Positions 1 to 35,409 of a stretch of 64,000 bases of DNA are shown piece after piece. Numbering within the stretch: the first letter of the stretch is position 1; the number at the start of each line of letters is the position of its first letter. Under the pieces are notes generated by a model. It was given only the letters and a program-made list of their open reading frames with translations, had not been told where the DNA came from and ran no database searches. A program made the translations under genes and the position numbers. This stretch comes from Numida meleagris (lineage: Eukaryota > Chordata > Aves > Galliformes > Numididae). The stretch is taken from assembly GCF_002078875.1 (NCBI RefSeq), contig NC_034421.1:4855800-4919799 (forward strand), read 5' to 3'.

Positions 1-3000
1 TTAGCAGGGTATTTCTTTCTAGTATTGTTCAGTTGAAAATAAATAATCAAAATAATGGATGCTTTACAGGAAAACAGCTGTTTAAAAATGCTTGGCTTTC
101 AGCATCTGCCTCCCCTGTCCTCCAGCAGTCCCGAGGTCAGCAGCCAGGCCTCCTGCTTCCTCAAACACAGCCAGTGTCAAGCAGTGATCCTCATAAAAAC
201 AAAGCCTTCCTTGAAATGGGAGGTGTATTCTTGCTATGCAGCGCTGCAGTTGGTGCAGAGGTAGTGCTGTAATCTCTAAACCAAGAGCCAAGTGAGGAAG
301 TTGAGAATTAACCCACATAGCTACACTGACTACTGTGCCTGTTTTGCATGGGCAGAGAGGTACCCTTAGCATGAGGAGGTACTTCTGTTACTACTAAATA
401 TAGATGGAAGAAAGAAAAAACTTTGTTTGCTGCTGTATTTACCTTGCTTAACTCCTTGTCCTTAGAGAGCAAGACATTTTCCACTAAGGCCAGCACCCTC
501 CAACTCAGATTTGTTGTTTTGTGGATCGCTTTTGGATTATATTTACTATAACCTTCCATTCTGTTCTTTCCTATCTGCTGGGCTTTGTGTGGACAGAAGG
601 TAGATGCAGTAATACCAAAACTAGGACTGTGCATAAACAGCATGTGGCATGGTTTGTGTGTCGTGGATTGCTGGAATAGCTCTGCACCAGTTCATCAACA
701 ATAATTTTTGCATATTAATATATCTGGGTGCATTAAACTGCATTGGCAGTTATCCTGCTCCTTCAGTTATTAATTTGTGAAATCTGTTTTGAGGAAGGGT
801 AAAAACTTGTAGGCAGCATATGGTGTGATATTGGGGGGAAAGGACGGCTGCGGGTGTGAATTTGATTTTGTCAGTTTGGTGGGAGTACCTCTTGTTCTTT
901 AAGGATGCCATCTGCACAGGATTCTCACTGCAAGTCTTATGCTTCTGTGCAGCTCATGCGAGATCTCACTGAGCTTTAAGTTTCACTGCTTTGAGGGAGG
1001 GCAAAGCGAATATTTTGTTCTGTGCTACCTTTTGAGGTGTTTAATTCTGTTGATAGGCTTTTTTCATTTGCCATCATGTTGCCATATAGACCTTTCGAAA
1101 GATGTATTTATAACTTAACCGGCCTCTAGAGGCTAGTTGTCATAAAGCTCCGCATCAGTCGTTCAGTAGTTCTGACAAACACAATTCTTCACTCACTGCT
1201 GTTTTTTTAACATGTTGAATGTCTGTTCTCCCTGAGCTTCCTGCAATTAGCAGATTATCATTCTTCTTGTGCTCTGATTCATGGGATGTTTATGTCTTAA
1301 ACTTTGTGTTGGATGGTGTTTGAGACAGGGCAAGCTCCTCCCCGAGTATCATGGTTGCTTTAGAGGCTCCTCTGTGCCTTAATTCATTCAAATTCATTTA
1401 GCTCTGTGCATCTGAGTGTGCAAAGAGCACACTGCAGTTGTACGGGATCTGGTTTCATTGCTAAATCAAGGTATGTTATGTACTGCATGTACCTGTGGGT
1501 GACATCTTGTGTGGACGCAGGAAGTCACTCCAGCTCTTGATGTGACAGTACCTGCTGGGAGTGCATCGTATTTCATTTTGTCCTCCAGCTGACTGATCTT
1601 TTGGCGTCGTGGGGCTCAGATAATCAAAGGTACTACTGACTGTTAGAGCACTGTGTGATAATTTCTGGTGCCGTGTTTGAAAGACATTTTTCTTCTGTTG
1701 CATATTGTGACAACTTGGGGTCCAGATTGTATATCTTCATTCCTCAGTGTGCTTCTCTCCCTGCTAAGACATTGGATCAAGTCGAAGCACAACAGACAGA
1801 ATTACTGTCTTGGCATATCAAGACCCACTGAAGAAATTCAGGGAAGTTTAGTGCAAGTTCTGCTGCAGAATTTAATGTCTTTTCTGTTTTACTCGTTTTG
1901 ACTGAGAGAGTCAACTAGATGGAGGTGATTGCCACAAGTGAGTCTGTGCTGTATAGCTTTTTTATTTTTTTTAAGAGCGTGATGCATTGGTTTCTTGACA
2001 CCTGAGATAAAAATAATTTTGTGATGCAGATGGTCAGTGAAAATGCTGAATACTATAAATGACAGGCATAAAAGCTATCATTTTTCTCAGGAAGAAGAAA
2101 GCCTTTATTTAGGGGTGGATTAAACTGTTTCACTAGTTTATTAAAAGGCCTTTGCCTGGCTTTAAGTTCAGATTATTCTTCTTCACGCTTAAAATACAAG
2201 GCAGCCATTGCAGCAACACAGCTTCACGTCCTAGCTAGCAGAATTTGAACCTGGAATACTGAAGTCACAGAGTATCTACAGGCCAGTGATATTGGAAGCA
2301 GCACACCCAAAGGCAAAGGATGGGAACTCGTCTGGGTTGTGGAGTACTTCTATTTTTTGGCATCATCCAATATGATGCATTGGTTCCAAGATGCACGTGT
2401 CATTAGTATAGAGAGTACCTTCTGTTCTGGGCATCTCTGGAATCAGTGTCTGGTTTGGAGTTTGTTTCATCTTCTGTGCAATAATAGTCCGAAATGCTTA
2501 TTTTTTTTATGTGTTTGAGCATAAGTAAGTTGCTTGGTTGATCTGTGTGTGTGTGGAAACACCAACCCATCTTGTTGAGACGGAGCCTCTGGTAAACCCT
2601 CCTCGGTAGCCATTGTATTGAATCTCATCTTTGTTTGTTGCTGTTTATTCCCATATCGTTACTAGAAATTCTATGTTCAAATAAGCTACAAATCCATATC
2701 TACTCTGCTGAGCCGTGACTGCAGTTTTGTTCAAATATTACACCATTGCTTTTAATTGGAAGTACAGCATGATTCATGGCTGCTGCTGAGCTCCTATAGA
2801 ACTGATTTATAGCACTGCTCATAAATGCAAACTTTTTCCTTGATCCACACGAGCGGATATGACACAAAGGAAATGAATTGAAGTACCAGATCCTGATGCT
2901 GACTGATTTTTGTATTATCCTCCGACTTTTTTCTTGCATTAATAAAATGAGTGAATGATACGCTGAGCCACAAATGCAAAAGCTCATATGCAAAATACCT

Positions 3001-6000
3001 ATGTAGTCTAAAAATGGCGTTGGGAGTAGTTAGCAGCCCTGATTGTGGCAGCAGTGGTTCTCCATCCTTTCCTGGCAGCAGGGCAGTTAATTTTGCTTTC
3101 CAGAGCCCGTATGGTAGGAATATCAAATGCATGCATGAGGGCTGTGGCTTCAGACAGTTGCCTGCACTGAAGGTGTGTTGCAGCTGAGGCATTCTGGGGG
3201 CAGGAGGGCTGGCTGCCTCTGGAACTGACCCTTCCTGCGGCCCCTCCTGACTGCGGCCGTGGCTTTTTGGCCTGACCTCTGCTGAGCTGCTTGAACCTGC
3301 TTAAAGGGTCAAAACCTCATCACTGTCTGCAGGTGATGCAAGCCCTCTCAAGGTGAGACTGCTTTTTCTGACAAACTGGCGCATTAAACCATTTCACATT
3401 GGAGTCAAACAGGTGCCAGCTCGGTGCGGTGGGAGCATGCCCTTTGGCATCTCTAAGCTGTTAGATTGGGCGAGCTGTCAGGTGAAAATGCCCTCGCCTT
3501 CCCCGCCTTGTCAGAGGTGGTTCCTGTGTTTTGTGTCGCGCTGTAATATTCATCCGGATATCTGAACAGTCAAATGAAAAGGTGGAGGGGTCACTTCATG
3601 CCTTCTCTGGGTCTGGGTTAGGTGTACGAGGCCGTTCCTGACAGCTGAGAGAGCTGCTTCGGGAACAGCTCCAACTGCAGGGAGTCCCGGTCTCCCCTGT
3701 TGCAATGTTTTCTAACTGTGAGACAATTATTTTTAATATCTAATTAAATTTCGCTTCTTGTGAGCACAGTCTTTTTTTATTATAGCTTGGGTAGGCCACA
3801 AGAGTTAATTACAGTCCTCTTTGCAGTTGCCTTTCACGTATTTGAAAACTGTCAGCCTGTCTGTTCCTCCATCAGCGCTATCTTTTTAATTAACTAACTC
3901 AACCAGTGGGTTCTTCAGTTATTTCTCAAGTCTCATGTATTAATTTCATGCAGATTTTCTCTCCTGTTCTTGCCTTCTCCTCGAGTTGAATAGAGCTCAA
4001 TTCCAGGCATCATCAGCGGGGGCCTTACTGTCAGCAGGGCAGGGTAGCTGCCTCTCAGGCCTTGTCAGAAGCTTGTTGAGTTTCAGAGCATACCATTTGT
4101 CTCCTCTCTGCAGCACAGTGTTATGTCACTTAGACTGGGTTGCTGTAATACTGTTGCTGCTTATTTTCCATTTGTGAACTTAAATTTTTCTTGTTTCCTA
4201 CACCGTATTTTTAAATTGAATTTAATTAATTTTCTCATAGATTCTGCGGTATATCAAGTTGCTTTTGAATTACTGTTCTGTCTTCCAATTACATTTAAAC
4301 TACTTTGATGTAGTGTATTGCTTCTATAAGTCTATTTTATGTGGTTTTATTTTGACGCTGTTAAATAAAAATGCCGAATGCAATCAGTGCAGTCAGGAGG
4401 GGCAGGAGCTGCTCTGGCTGTAATTAAATTCAGCTTTGCTGCAGAGCATAGCACAGACACCACAACCATTGCTGTGGGTGTGTCTGGACAACTTAATGCA
4501 GGTAGGCTGTGACTTGCTGGTAACTGTTCATGTTTTTCGAACCTTTTAAGGGGGGAAAATGTGGAAACATTAACTCTTGAATGGCATTCCTCCCACAGCA
4601 TAAAAAGGGATGAATCGGGAAGGTCTGCATGAATGTTGAGGTCACTATGGAGCTGTCCGGTTGCGCTGAAATGTGCCTGAAGTCACTGCCAAAAGACTTT
4701 GGGTTGTCATGTGAACCTGAATGAAGTGCCTGAGCATGCGTTTCAGTGCTGCTCCTATGTCCTAACGCTGAATGGGAAATCTTTCTTACAGTGAAACTGG
4801 CAAATACAAACTGACACGTTGCTCACGTGTGTTGTGTTTCTTCCTATTGTGCTTGAACCGTTTGGCGATCTGAAAGGTGAGGAAGTGCCTCTCTATCTAA
4901 AAGCAAAACGACTCTTGGCCAGCACCTTACAAACAAAGCCAACAACGACAAAGAAACAACCAGGGGGGAAAAAACCCAACTCTGAACTGTGGAACACCTT
5001 GCGAAGGTTGCAGCTTTGGTGCATGGGATGTACTTCCTGGTGTGTTTTTTGTTGTGTGTTTTCGTTGGTTGGGGTTTTTTTTTTTTGAGTTGTTATTTAC
5101 TCAGCTGTAGGAGGAGTCATCTTTGGTTAATCCCTGGTAATTAATCAACCAACCCTTCCTTTTCTCTGAGTAGTTCTGGTAATAGGTAAAGAGACGCATA
5201 AGGAGGATGAATTCCACGTGCTGTACAGCAGTGACATATCGAAACAGAACTTTGCAGGTTGAGTGATGCGTCCGTCTAAATAGTCTCTGTCTTCTGGTGC
5301 AGGTGGTACGTGCAAGGAGGAATACTCCATTCAACTTCAACAATTAATGATTTTGCTGTATGTGTGCTGTTCATGGCATAGCATTCTCTCCTCCAGTGTA
5401 CCATCTCTTGGAGCTGGACTCCAGGATTCTCTGTTGGAAACGAACTCAAGGACAGTTTATTTCTATACACATAAGCAAACTTTTTTTTTTCTAGTGAGTA
5501 ATTTATTTCAAAAGAATTGAAAAATATACAGTGATCTGAAATCCTCTTGCCAGAAATTGGAAGTTTAAAGATGGGTTTTCATTTAGAATGCAAATGCTGT
5601 TTTTCCTAAGAGGTTCCTTTTTCTCCAGAAAGCCTTTTCTGACATGATTGTCTTTCTGTCTCCGTAGGTGTGGGTAAACTTGTGATTTACGGCACAATTC
5701 ATAATGCGGCAGAAACAATAAGTCTTCTAGTTAATTTTCTCTTTATTAGCAGTAGTTGTTCTTCATAGTCTTACACTGTCTGGTTCTGTTCTTAAGCTGT
5801 TTTCAAATTAAAGCAAATCACGAGTGTCATCGGTGAGTTTGTAAAACACTTGAACAAAACTGTTCTAATTTGACTCCGTTTGTGCTGCTGCATGGGTTCC
5901 AGGCAGGAACTGAGAAAGGATGCTTCAGCTGAAGTACTGTGGAATAAATTCACTGAAACTTCATGGTTTTTTTTGATTCCTCACGTGACCACTAGTGGCA

Positions 6001-9000
6001 CAGAACATCACGCTTCATACTGTGTAGGCTTCTCTAGTTTCATTTATTTGCATACTGCTGCTCTCTGAAATGAGTGGAATTTTTTTTCTTTCAAAAGAGG
6101 TTATCTTTTGAGAATAATTGCTGTCACTAACCCCATTAGCAGGAGCTATGCTGCTTCTGGCATGCGAGTGGAGTGATGTTGTGCTGGCTGTTTGGGACCC
6201 ATGTTTGTAACAGCTGCGTTCTGGAAATGTGCGGTCTGGTTTGTACCTGGGAGCTGAGAGGTTTAGGTTTTTTCCCCTCTTTAGGTACTAAGAAGTAGGG
6301 CAGCTCTCCCTTGAGAGACATTTTCAGAAAGATGCACTATAAATATGTTCTTGCTGCATGAACATAAGATGGAAAAACAAACTTTAAAAAAAAAAAAATG
6401 TTTATAGCTGTGCTGCCCTGTATTTCCAAGGGTTATGTTGAACTCGCTTCCTCTAAATATTTTAGTGAGCACTTCTTAAGCTTGCACCGACTTCTGATAT
6501 GATTTGATGGAGCTTCAGGGAACCACTGATGCCAGATGGGGGACTGGGAGGGTTGAGGTTGGAGACAGAAAATAGCTCGATGGTGGTGCTGACCTGCGCG
6601 TAATGTACAGAGGGTCTCGAGCTGCTTGTGCTGAGCAGTTTCCCCATTCGTGTCTCAGTTGCGGTATATATTGACCCATGTTTTTGCTTCCAGAATCTTC
6701 ATTCAAATAAAACACAGGTTTCTGCGGTGATATTTGTTCAGACTGGTTTATCTGCTCTTCTTCCAGCACCAATCCCAGCTTTTGAGGCGAACCTCTTTGG
6801 AGGGGCGAGTTAAACACCTGATTGGTTTTCAGTTGTTTGTGTTCATGTGTGGTCCTCTCATTTCCACTTCCCAGTGCCCCCCGCCCCCTAAGAGAAGTGG
6901 AATTTCCTTATCTTGTGTTGGTGTTTTCATCTCACCTGCGTGGGTGGACTTGCAGAACTGGTGTTCTAGATGTTCCCGCATCACAACGGCGCACTTGCCC
7001 AGCGTTGCAGATCAATTGCTTTGAGCAGCTGAAAAACCAAAAACCGTTACTGGAAGAAGATGGAGGAGCTGAAGGTGACAAAGGTAAGCCTGCTGTTCAG
7101 AACCCAGCTTTGAGAGCGAGTGTAAAAGGAAATTCCTACTCAGGATTAGCTGTGCTCAGGGCATTGCAGAAGCAGATTTCCTGCTGCTTTGTTTTCACCC
7201 TGCCTGTTCAGCATGTGACAGAATGGAAATAGTGGTCATACACAATGCATGGTGATTATGGCCAAGTATTTTTTTTGTTAATACCAAGCAGGATAATTTC
7301 GTCTTGATAGAAGTATTCATTTATTTCCAGTACTTACATTTTTATTAGTAAAGTTAAGAAGAAAGTAGCGCCTTTATGCAAAATAGGATTACTGCAAGAG
7401 CACGCATCTGTGTTCAGAGTTGAGGTATTTCACTGGTTGCTCTTGCTTGTTCCAAAAGCAGTTCACTGAAATCAGATGAAGTTACTACATCTGTACAGTA
7501 CAGTACTACTACTGAAGAGCACAGCAGAAATCTACGGTGTACCACAGCCTTATAACTAGAGTTAGATCGGCTGGGAATCCTTGGCATTAGCCCACCCTCT
7601 GGACAAGTTCTGTCAAGTGATTAGATACTGGTGGAGACTACTGATGTTCATAATACTAAGAGTAGACTGCCACATTTAAGCTTTTGACGCTTATTTTTCC
7701 CTTAATTTATGACCCTTACGTTTCAGTGCTGTTTCTTCCAGTTAAATATTGCCAGACTTTATTAATGGAGAGGGTGTGGCAGACACAACTCATTTACTTT
7801 CTGAATATTGCATTGACCGGAGTGCTGTGTGGTCTTTGGTTTTTAGCTGCTTCTCTCCAATAAAACTCCTTTTCCATAAGAGTTCCATACGAGAGAATGT
7901 GTTGATCTAAGTTCATTTAGCTCTTCAGTTCATGTGCATCGAAATTTGATGCTTTTAGGATGCTCCAGTTAGTTATGCAGTAGCTTAGCTGTAGTTCAGT
8001 GTGTTGTTCCATTTCAGATGTCAGTCTGAGAGACAGTGTAGCAGCTGCAGTCATTGCTGCCTCAAGGAGCAGTACTGTCATGTATGCTCCTTTACCTTTT
8101 TCCAGTCAAGTAAATTCTCATGTTTTGCTACATTCACCATTTTCTTATTTTTATAAGGGTTTGGGGTATTCACATTTCAGCCTTGTCTGTTTTGCAGGTT
8201 GTTTTGTGTTGGTTCATTCGAGTGATGCCATAGCATAAGAAGCACTCCTTTGTAACCTGTGGAAAACTGACAGCGAAGACCAAGCAACAGTGAAGCAAGA
8301 GAGCCCGCAGAGTTGTATCTGAGTCATCTGGTGGAAGCTTTGAGGAAGATTGATTCTTCTTGTGGTCACAGGGAAACGAGGTCCAGCCACAGGCATGTAA
8401 TAAATGATGTTTAATAAATGATTCCAAAAAGCTGCCTTTATGTGTTTGCTTTTACTTGTGATTTTTCTACTAGATACCAAGGAGGAAAAAAAAAAAAATA
8501 GGGTGAATCTCCAGATGGACTTGCTGGTTTCCCACTTGTTTTCTATGCTGCACAGGCTGACTTTGAATGATGCTGCTAACCAGGGGGACCAAGTCTTCCA
8601 GGGACAAATAGGGAGAGAGTTTTCTGCTCAAAATACCCCAGTGCATCTCGAGCATGTCCAGGGAGCCTCACAAGCATCTGTTGACACAGATTGGTTTAAA
8701 TGAAAACAGTAAGTTTTAAATAGATAATAAAGGGGAGAGGTAGGCAGGAGATACCGACTAAACGTTTCTCTTCTTGCTCAGCATGGACACCTTCCTGCTC
8801 AATATTGTTTGCAGAGATGTGTAGACTGGGGGTTGACATAGCACCATGTACTGAGCTGCAGCATCGCACTATATTTCAGGCTGCTACACCAAATTAACTA
8901 TTTAACACTTCGTTAATGTTGTGCACACATTTGTTGCCTCCCAGCGTGAAAATAAAGCAAATGATTGCAGTGAGCTTTCTGCCCAGTAGAAGTTACTACA

Positions 9001-10468
9001 ATATACATGAGGAACTTTGTCCTGCACTGTGAATAAACAGAAGCACCAGGAAGCTGTTGGAAGGAGGGCGGTGTTTCAGTAGATACGGAAATTTCAGAGG
9101 GCTCTGTATCCATCACCTGCAGCTCAGTGTGCAGCTCCAGCTGATGTAGTGCTGTTTCTCCGTGGTAACATAGCAACTGGACCACACCTCCTCCTGCTGA
9201 AAGATGCTAAAGAGCCCTTTGAGCACTGTCTGGTGTACTGCAAGGGAACTGCACCATTTTTAATCAGCACACCATTGCCAGCTGATACTTCTTTTTTTTT
9301 TTTTTCCTGTAGAATGACATGGGAATTCTTTGTTCTCTATCAAGTAATTCGTTTTTTTCATTCATGGTTTATATGGTAATCCTGTTTATATCGCAAAAGA
9401 GGACCATGTTCATTTTAAGTTATAGCAGAATTGTGTGCGTATGTCAGTGCATTTTTTTTCGTGTTTCAAAGTAAACTTTTGATTAAAAAATAAGCATTCT
9501 TGTCCACCTGATGATCTTGGTTAGCCCTGCTGTATGGTGGCAGTATGTTAACGTTTTGGAAGAGTACTCAAGGACTTGAGCATGTTTTTCTTCTCGCTTA
9601 GACTTTGCAAATGACTGAAAGCTTTCCCCACTCCTAACCTCTCTTCTGTTGTGCAACAAAAGAGCGTTCCTTTAAGCACCTTGGTTTCCAAGCACAAGAA
9701 ATCGTCTCTGGGCGTTACTGAACGTTTGACTTAAGGTGTGATGAATCCTCTTATGCCAAATTGACTTTTGTGATGTGTGCTGTAGATGAATATTTGATGT
9801 AGCTAAAACACGTGAGTGGAACTAGCACTGCTCAGAGTGTCTCTTGAAGGTTGTTCTGTTCAGATCTCAGGTTTTAAACAAAAAGGAGGAAGCACTGAGT
9901 CTGTATTGGATGTCACAGCCTGGCTTTTTGTTTTGCTTATATTGAGGCTGTTTCCTTTGCTGCCTGCCTTAGGAAGATGTTTGTTATGTTTTAACAGTAC
10001 AAAAAACCTTACTTTGACTTTGTGACCTGCATGTGGGAAAGCCTTTTAAATGATCTGCAAACGAACTGATTAATGTTTCGTACTGTAGTGGTTTATCAGT
10101 TGCCTTTGGGTACAAGCTTGAGGAGGGAGTGCATTTTGGTGATATTTGGAAAAACAGCCTCTGCAAAAATAACGCTGTTGGTGTTGCTGTACTTTGAGTT
10201 TTACGTTCCTCTGAGAACTTAAAGCAAAAAAAAAAAAAAAAAAAAAACACCCAAAAAACAAATCATAGTGTGGTTGAGAAAGCTTGTGACTTGAGTACAT
10301 CAAAACCAATAGCCTACCTAAACACAAAGCTGTGTACTTGGAGCAACGCGTGCATAGTAAATCTGTTGACACTGCTCTGAAAATGGTATAAAAATGCAAA
10401 TAATTTAAATGTACTATTTCTTAAATACAATAATGCTTATGCGTCCCCTCCCCCTTCTGTCTTTATAG
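1..10468 (+). other. USP22: USP22 intron 4 (3' part)
   Basis: AT-rich intronic DNA ending at the exon 5 acceptor. I looked for the preceding USP22 coding exons (the segments encoding YGGIYCFLC and KRELELLKHNP in the family) and did not find them, so the donor lies before the window and the intron exceeds 10.4 kb. There are T-rich tracts near 5046-5088 and 9290-9306 and a 22-base A run at 10226-10247. A weak cryptic-exon-like segment lies at 7029-7083. No RNA gene or transposon was recognised. Confidence 0.8.
10226..10247 (+). repeat. Poly(A) tract
   Basis: An uninterrupted run of 22 A, followed by a short A/C-rich tail. It may be a decayed retroposon tail, but no element body was recognised upstream. 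Confidence 0.8.
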
Positions 10469-34374
<23,906 letters not shown>

Positions 34375-34452
34375 CCTTATCCAGCAGCTTGGCAGATATC
34401 AACAAGGAAGAAAATAAGCAAGCCTTCTGAATCGACACACAAACCTACCTGA

Positions 34453-34458
34453 AATAAA
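34453..34458 (+). promoter_or_regulatory. Candidate AATAAA polyadenylation signal, USP22
   Basis: A canonical AATAAA hexamer 79 bases after the stop, with an ATTAAA variant 13 bases later. Its use would give an unusually short 3' UTR, so it may be a proximal alternative site. Confidence 0.35.
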
Positions 34459-34804
34459 AAGACCCATTAAAAAACAACTAGCACTGAGCTGTAACAGGAC
34501 CTACTTGACACTGGCTCCAAGCCTGGCAGAGGGAGAAATGAACAATGTCCAACGTGTACGCGGTCCCGCAAGGACAGAAAGGGGGAAAAAGGAGGCTGCA
34601 GTCAGTCACTTATCAGAGGAAATATAAAATGAAAGGAATGCTCTGGGTGGGGGAAATGGGAGCAGAGGAGTCCGGGCACTGGTACATCTCCTATGTTCCT
34701 CCAAAACGTGTGTGGGAAGGCAAGGGGGTGTACTCTCATCTCCATAAAGCATCTTCTCCATTGGTGCTTCAGCTCCAACGACCAATCATATAACAGTTAA
34801 AATT

Positions 34805-34829
34805 AAAAAAAAAAAAAAAAAAAAAAAAA
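34805..34829 (+). repeat. Poly(A) tract in USP22 3' UTR
   Basis: A run of 25 A following ATTAAA. A genomic A run here could cause internal oligo-dT priming and false 3' ends in cDNA data. Confidence 0.85.
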
Positions 34830-34924
34830 CAAGCCCATTTTTTTATGCATATGGATCTGAAAGCAGTAGAGTGGAGGAGGAGGGAATGACACAACTAAAG
34901 GACTTTGCAAGTATCTTTTTATTT

Positions 34925-35409
34925 NNNNNNNNNNNNNNNNNNNNNNNNNNNNNNNNNNNNNNNNNNNNNNNNNNNNNNNNNNNNNNNNNNNNNNNNNNNN
35001 NNNNNNNNNNNNNNNNNNNNNNNNNNNNNNNNNNNNNNNNNNNNNNNNNNNNNNNNNNNNNNNNNNNNNNNNNNNNNNNNNNNNNNNNNNNNNNNNNNNN
35101 NNNNNNNNNNNNNNNNNNNNNNNNNNNNNNNNNNNNNNNNNNNNNNNNNNNNNNNNNNNNNNNNNNNNNNNNNNNNNNNNNNNNNNNNNNNNNNNNNNNN
35201 NNNNNNNNNNNNNNNNNNNNNNNNNNNNNNNNNNNNNNNNNNNNNNNNNNNNNNNNNNNNNNNNNNNNNNNNNNNNNNNNNNNNNNNNNNNNNNNNNNNN
35301 NNNNNNNNNNNNNNNNNNNNNNNNNNNNNNNNNNNNNNNNNNNNNNNNNNNNNNNNNNNNNNNNNNNNNNNNNNNNNNNNNNNNNNNNNNNNNNNNNNNN
35401 NNNNNNNNN
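34925..35409. other. Assembly gap (485 N)
   Basis: An unbroken run of N, flanked by T-rich sequence on both sides. It interrupts the expected USP22 3' UTR. Confidence 0.99.

Larger units (their letters stand above)
34375..34924 (+). other. USP22: USP22 3' UTR (start, runs into assembly gap)
   Basis: Sequence after the USP22 stop, expected to be 3' UTR. Possible poly(A) signals are AATAAA at 34453-34458 and ATTAAA at 34466-34471 and 34802-34807. A 25-base A run lies at 34805-34829. From memory, mammalian USP22 mRNAs have long 3' UTRs, so the true end may lie in or beyond the gap. A 248-codon reverse frame here consists mostly of N and is not a gene. Confidence 0.7.

Noticed and set aside
1..10468. 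Search for USP22 exons 1-4
   Set aside because: No segment encoding the ZnF-UBP region or the KRELELLKHNP region was found, so these exons are taken to be upstream of the window.
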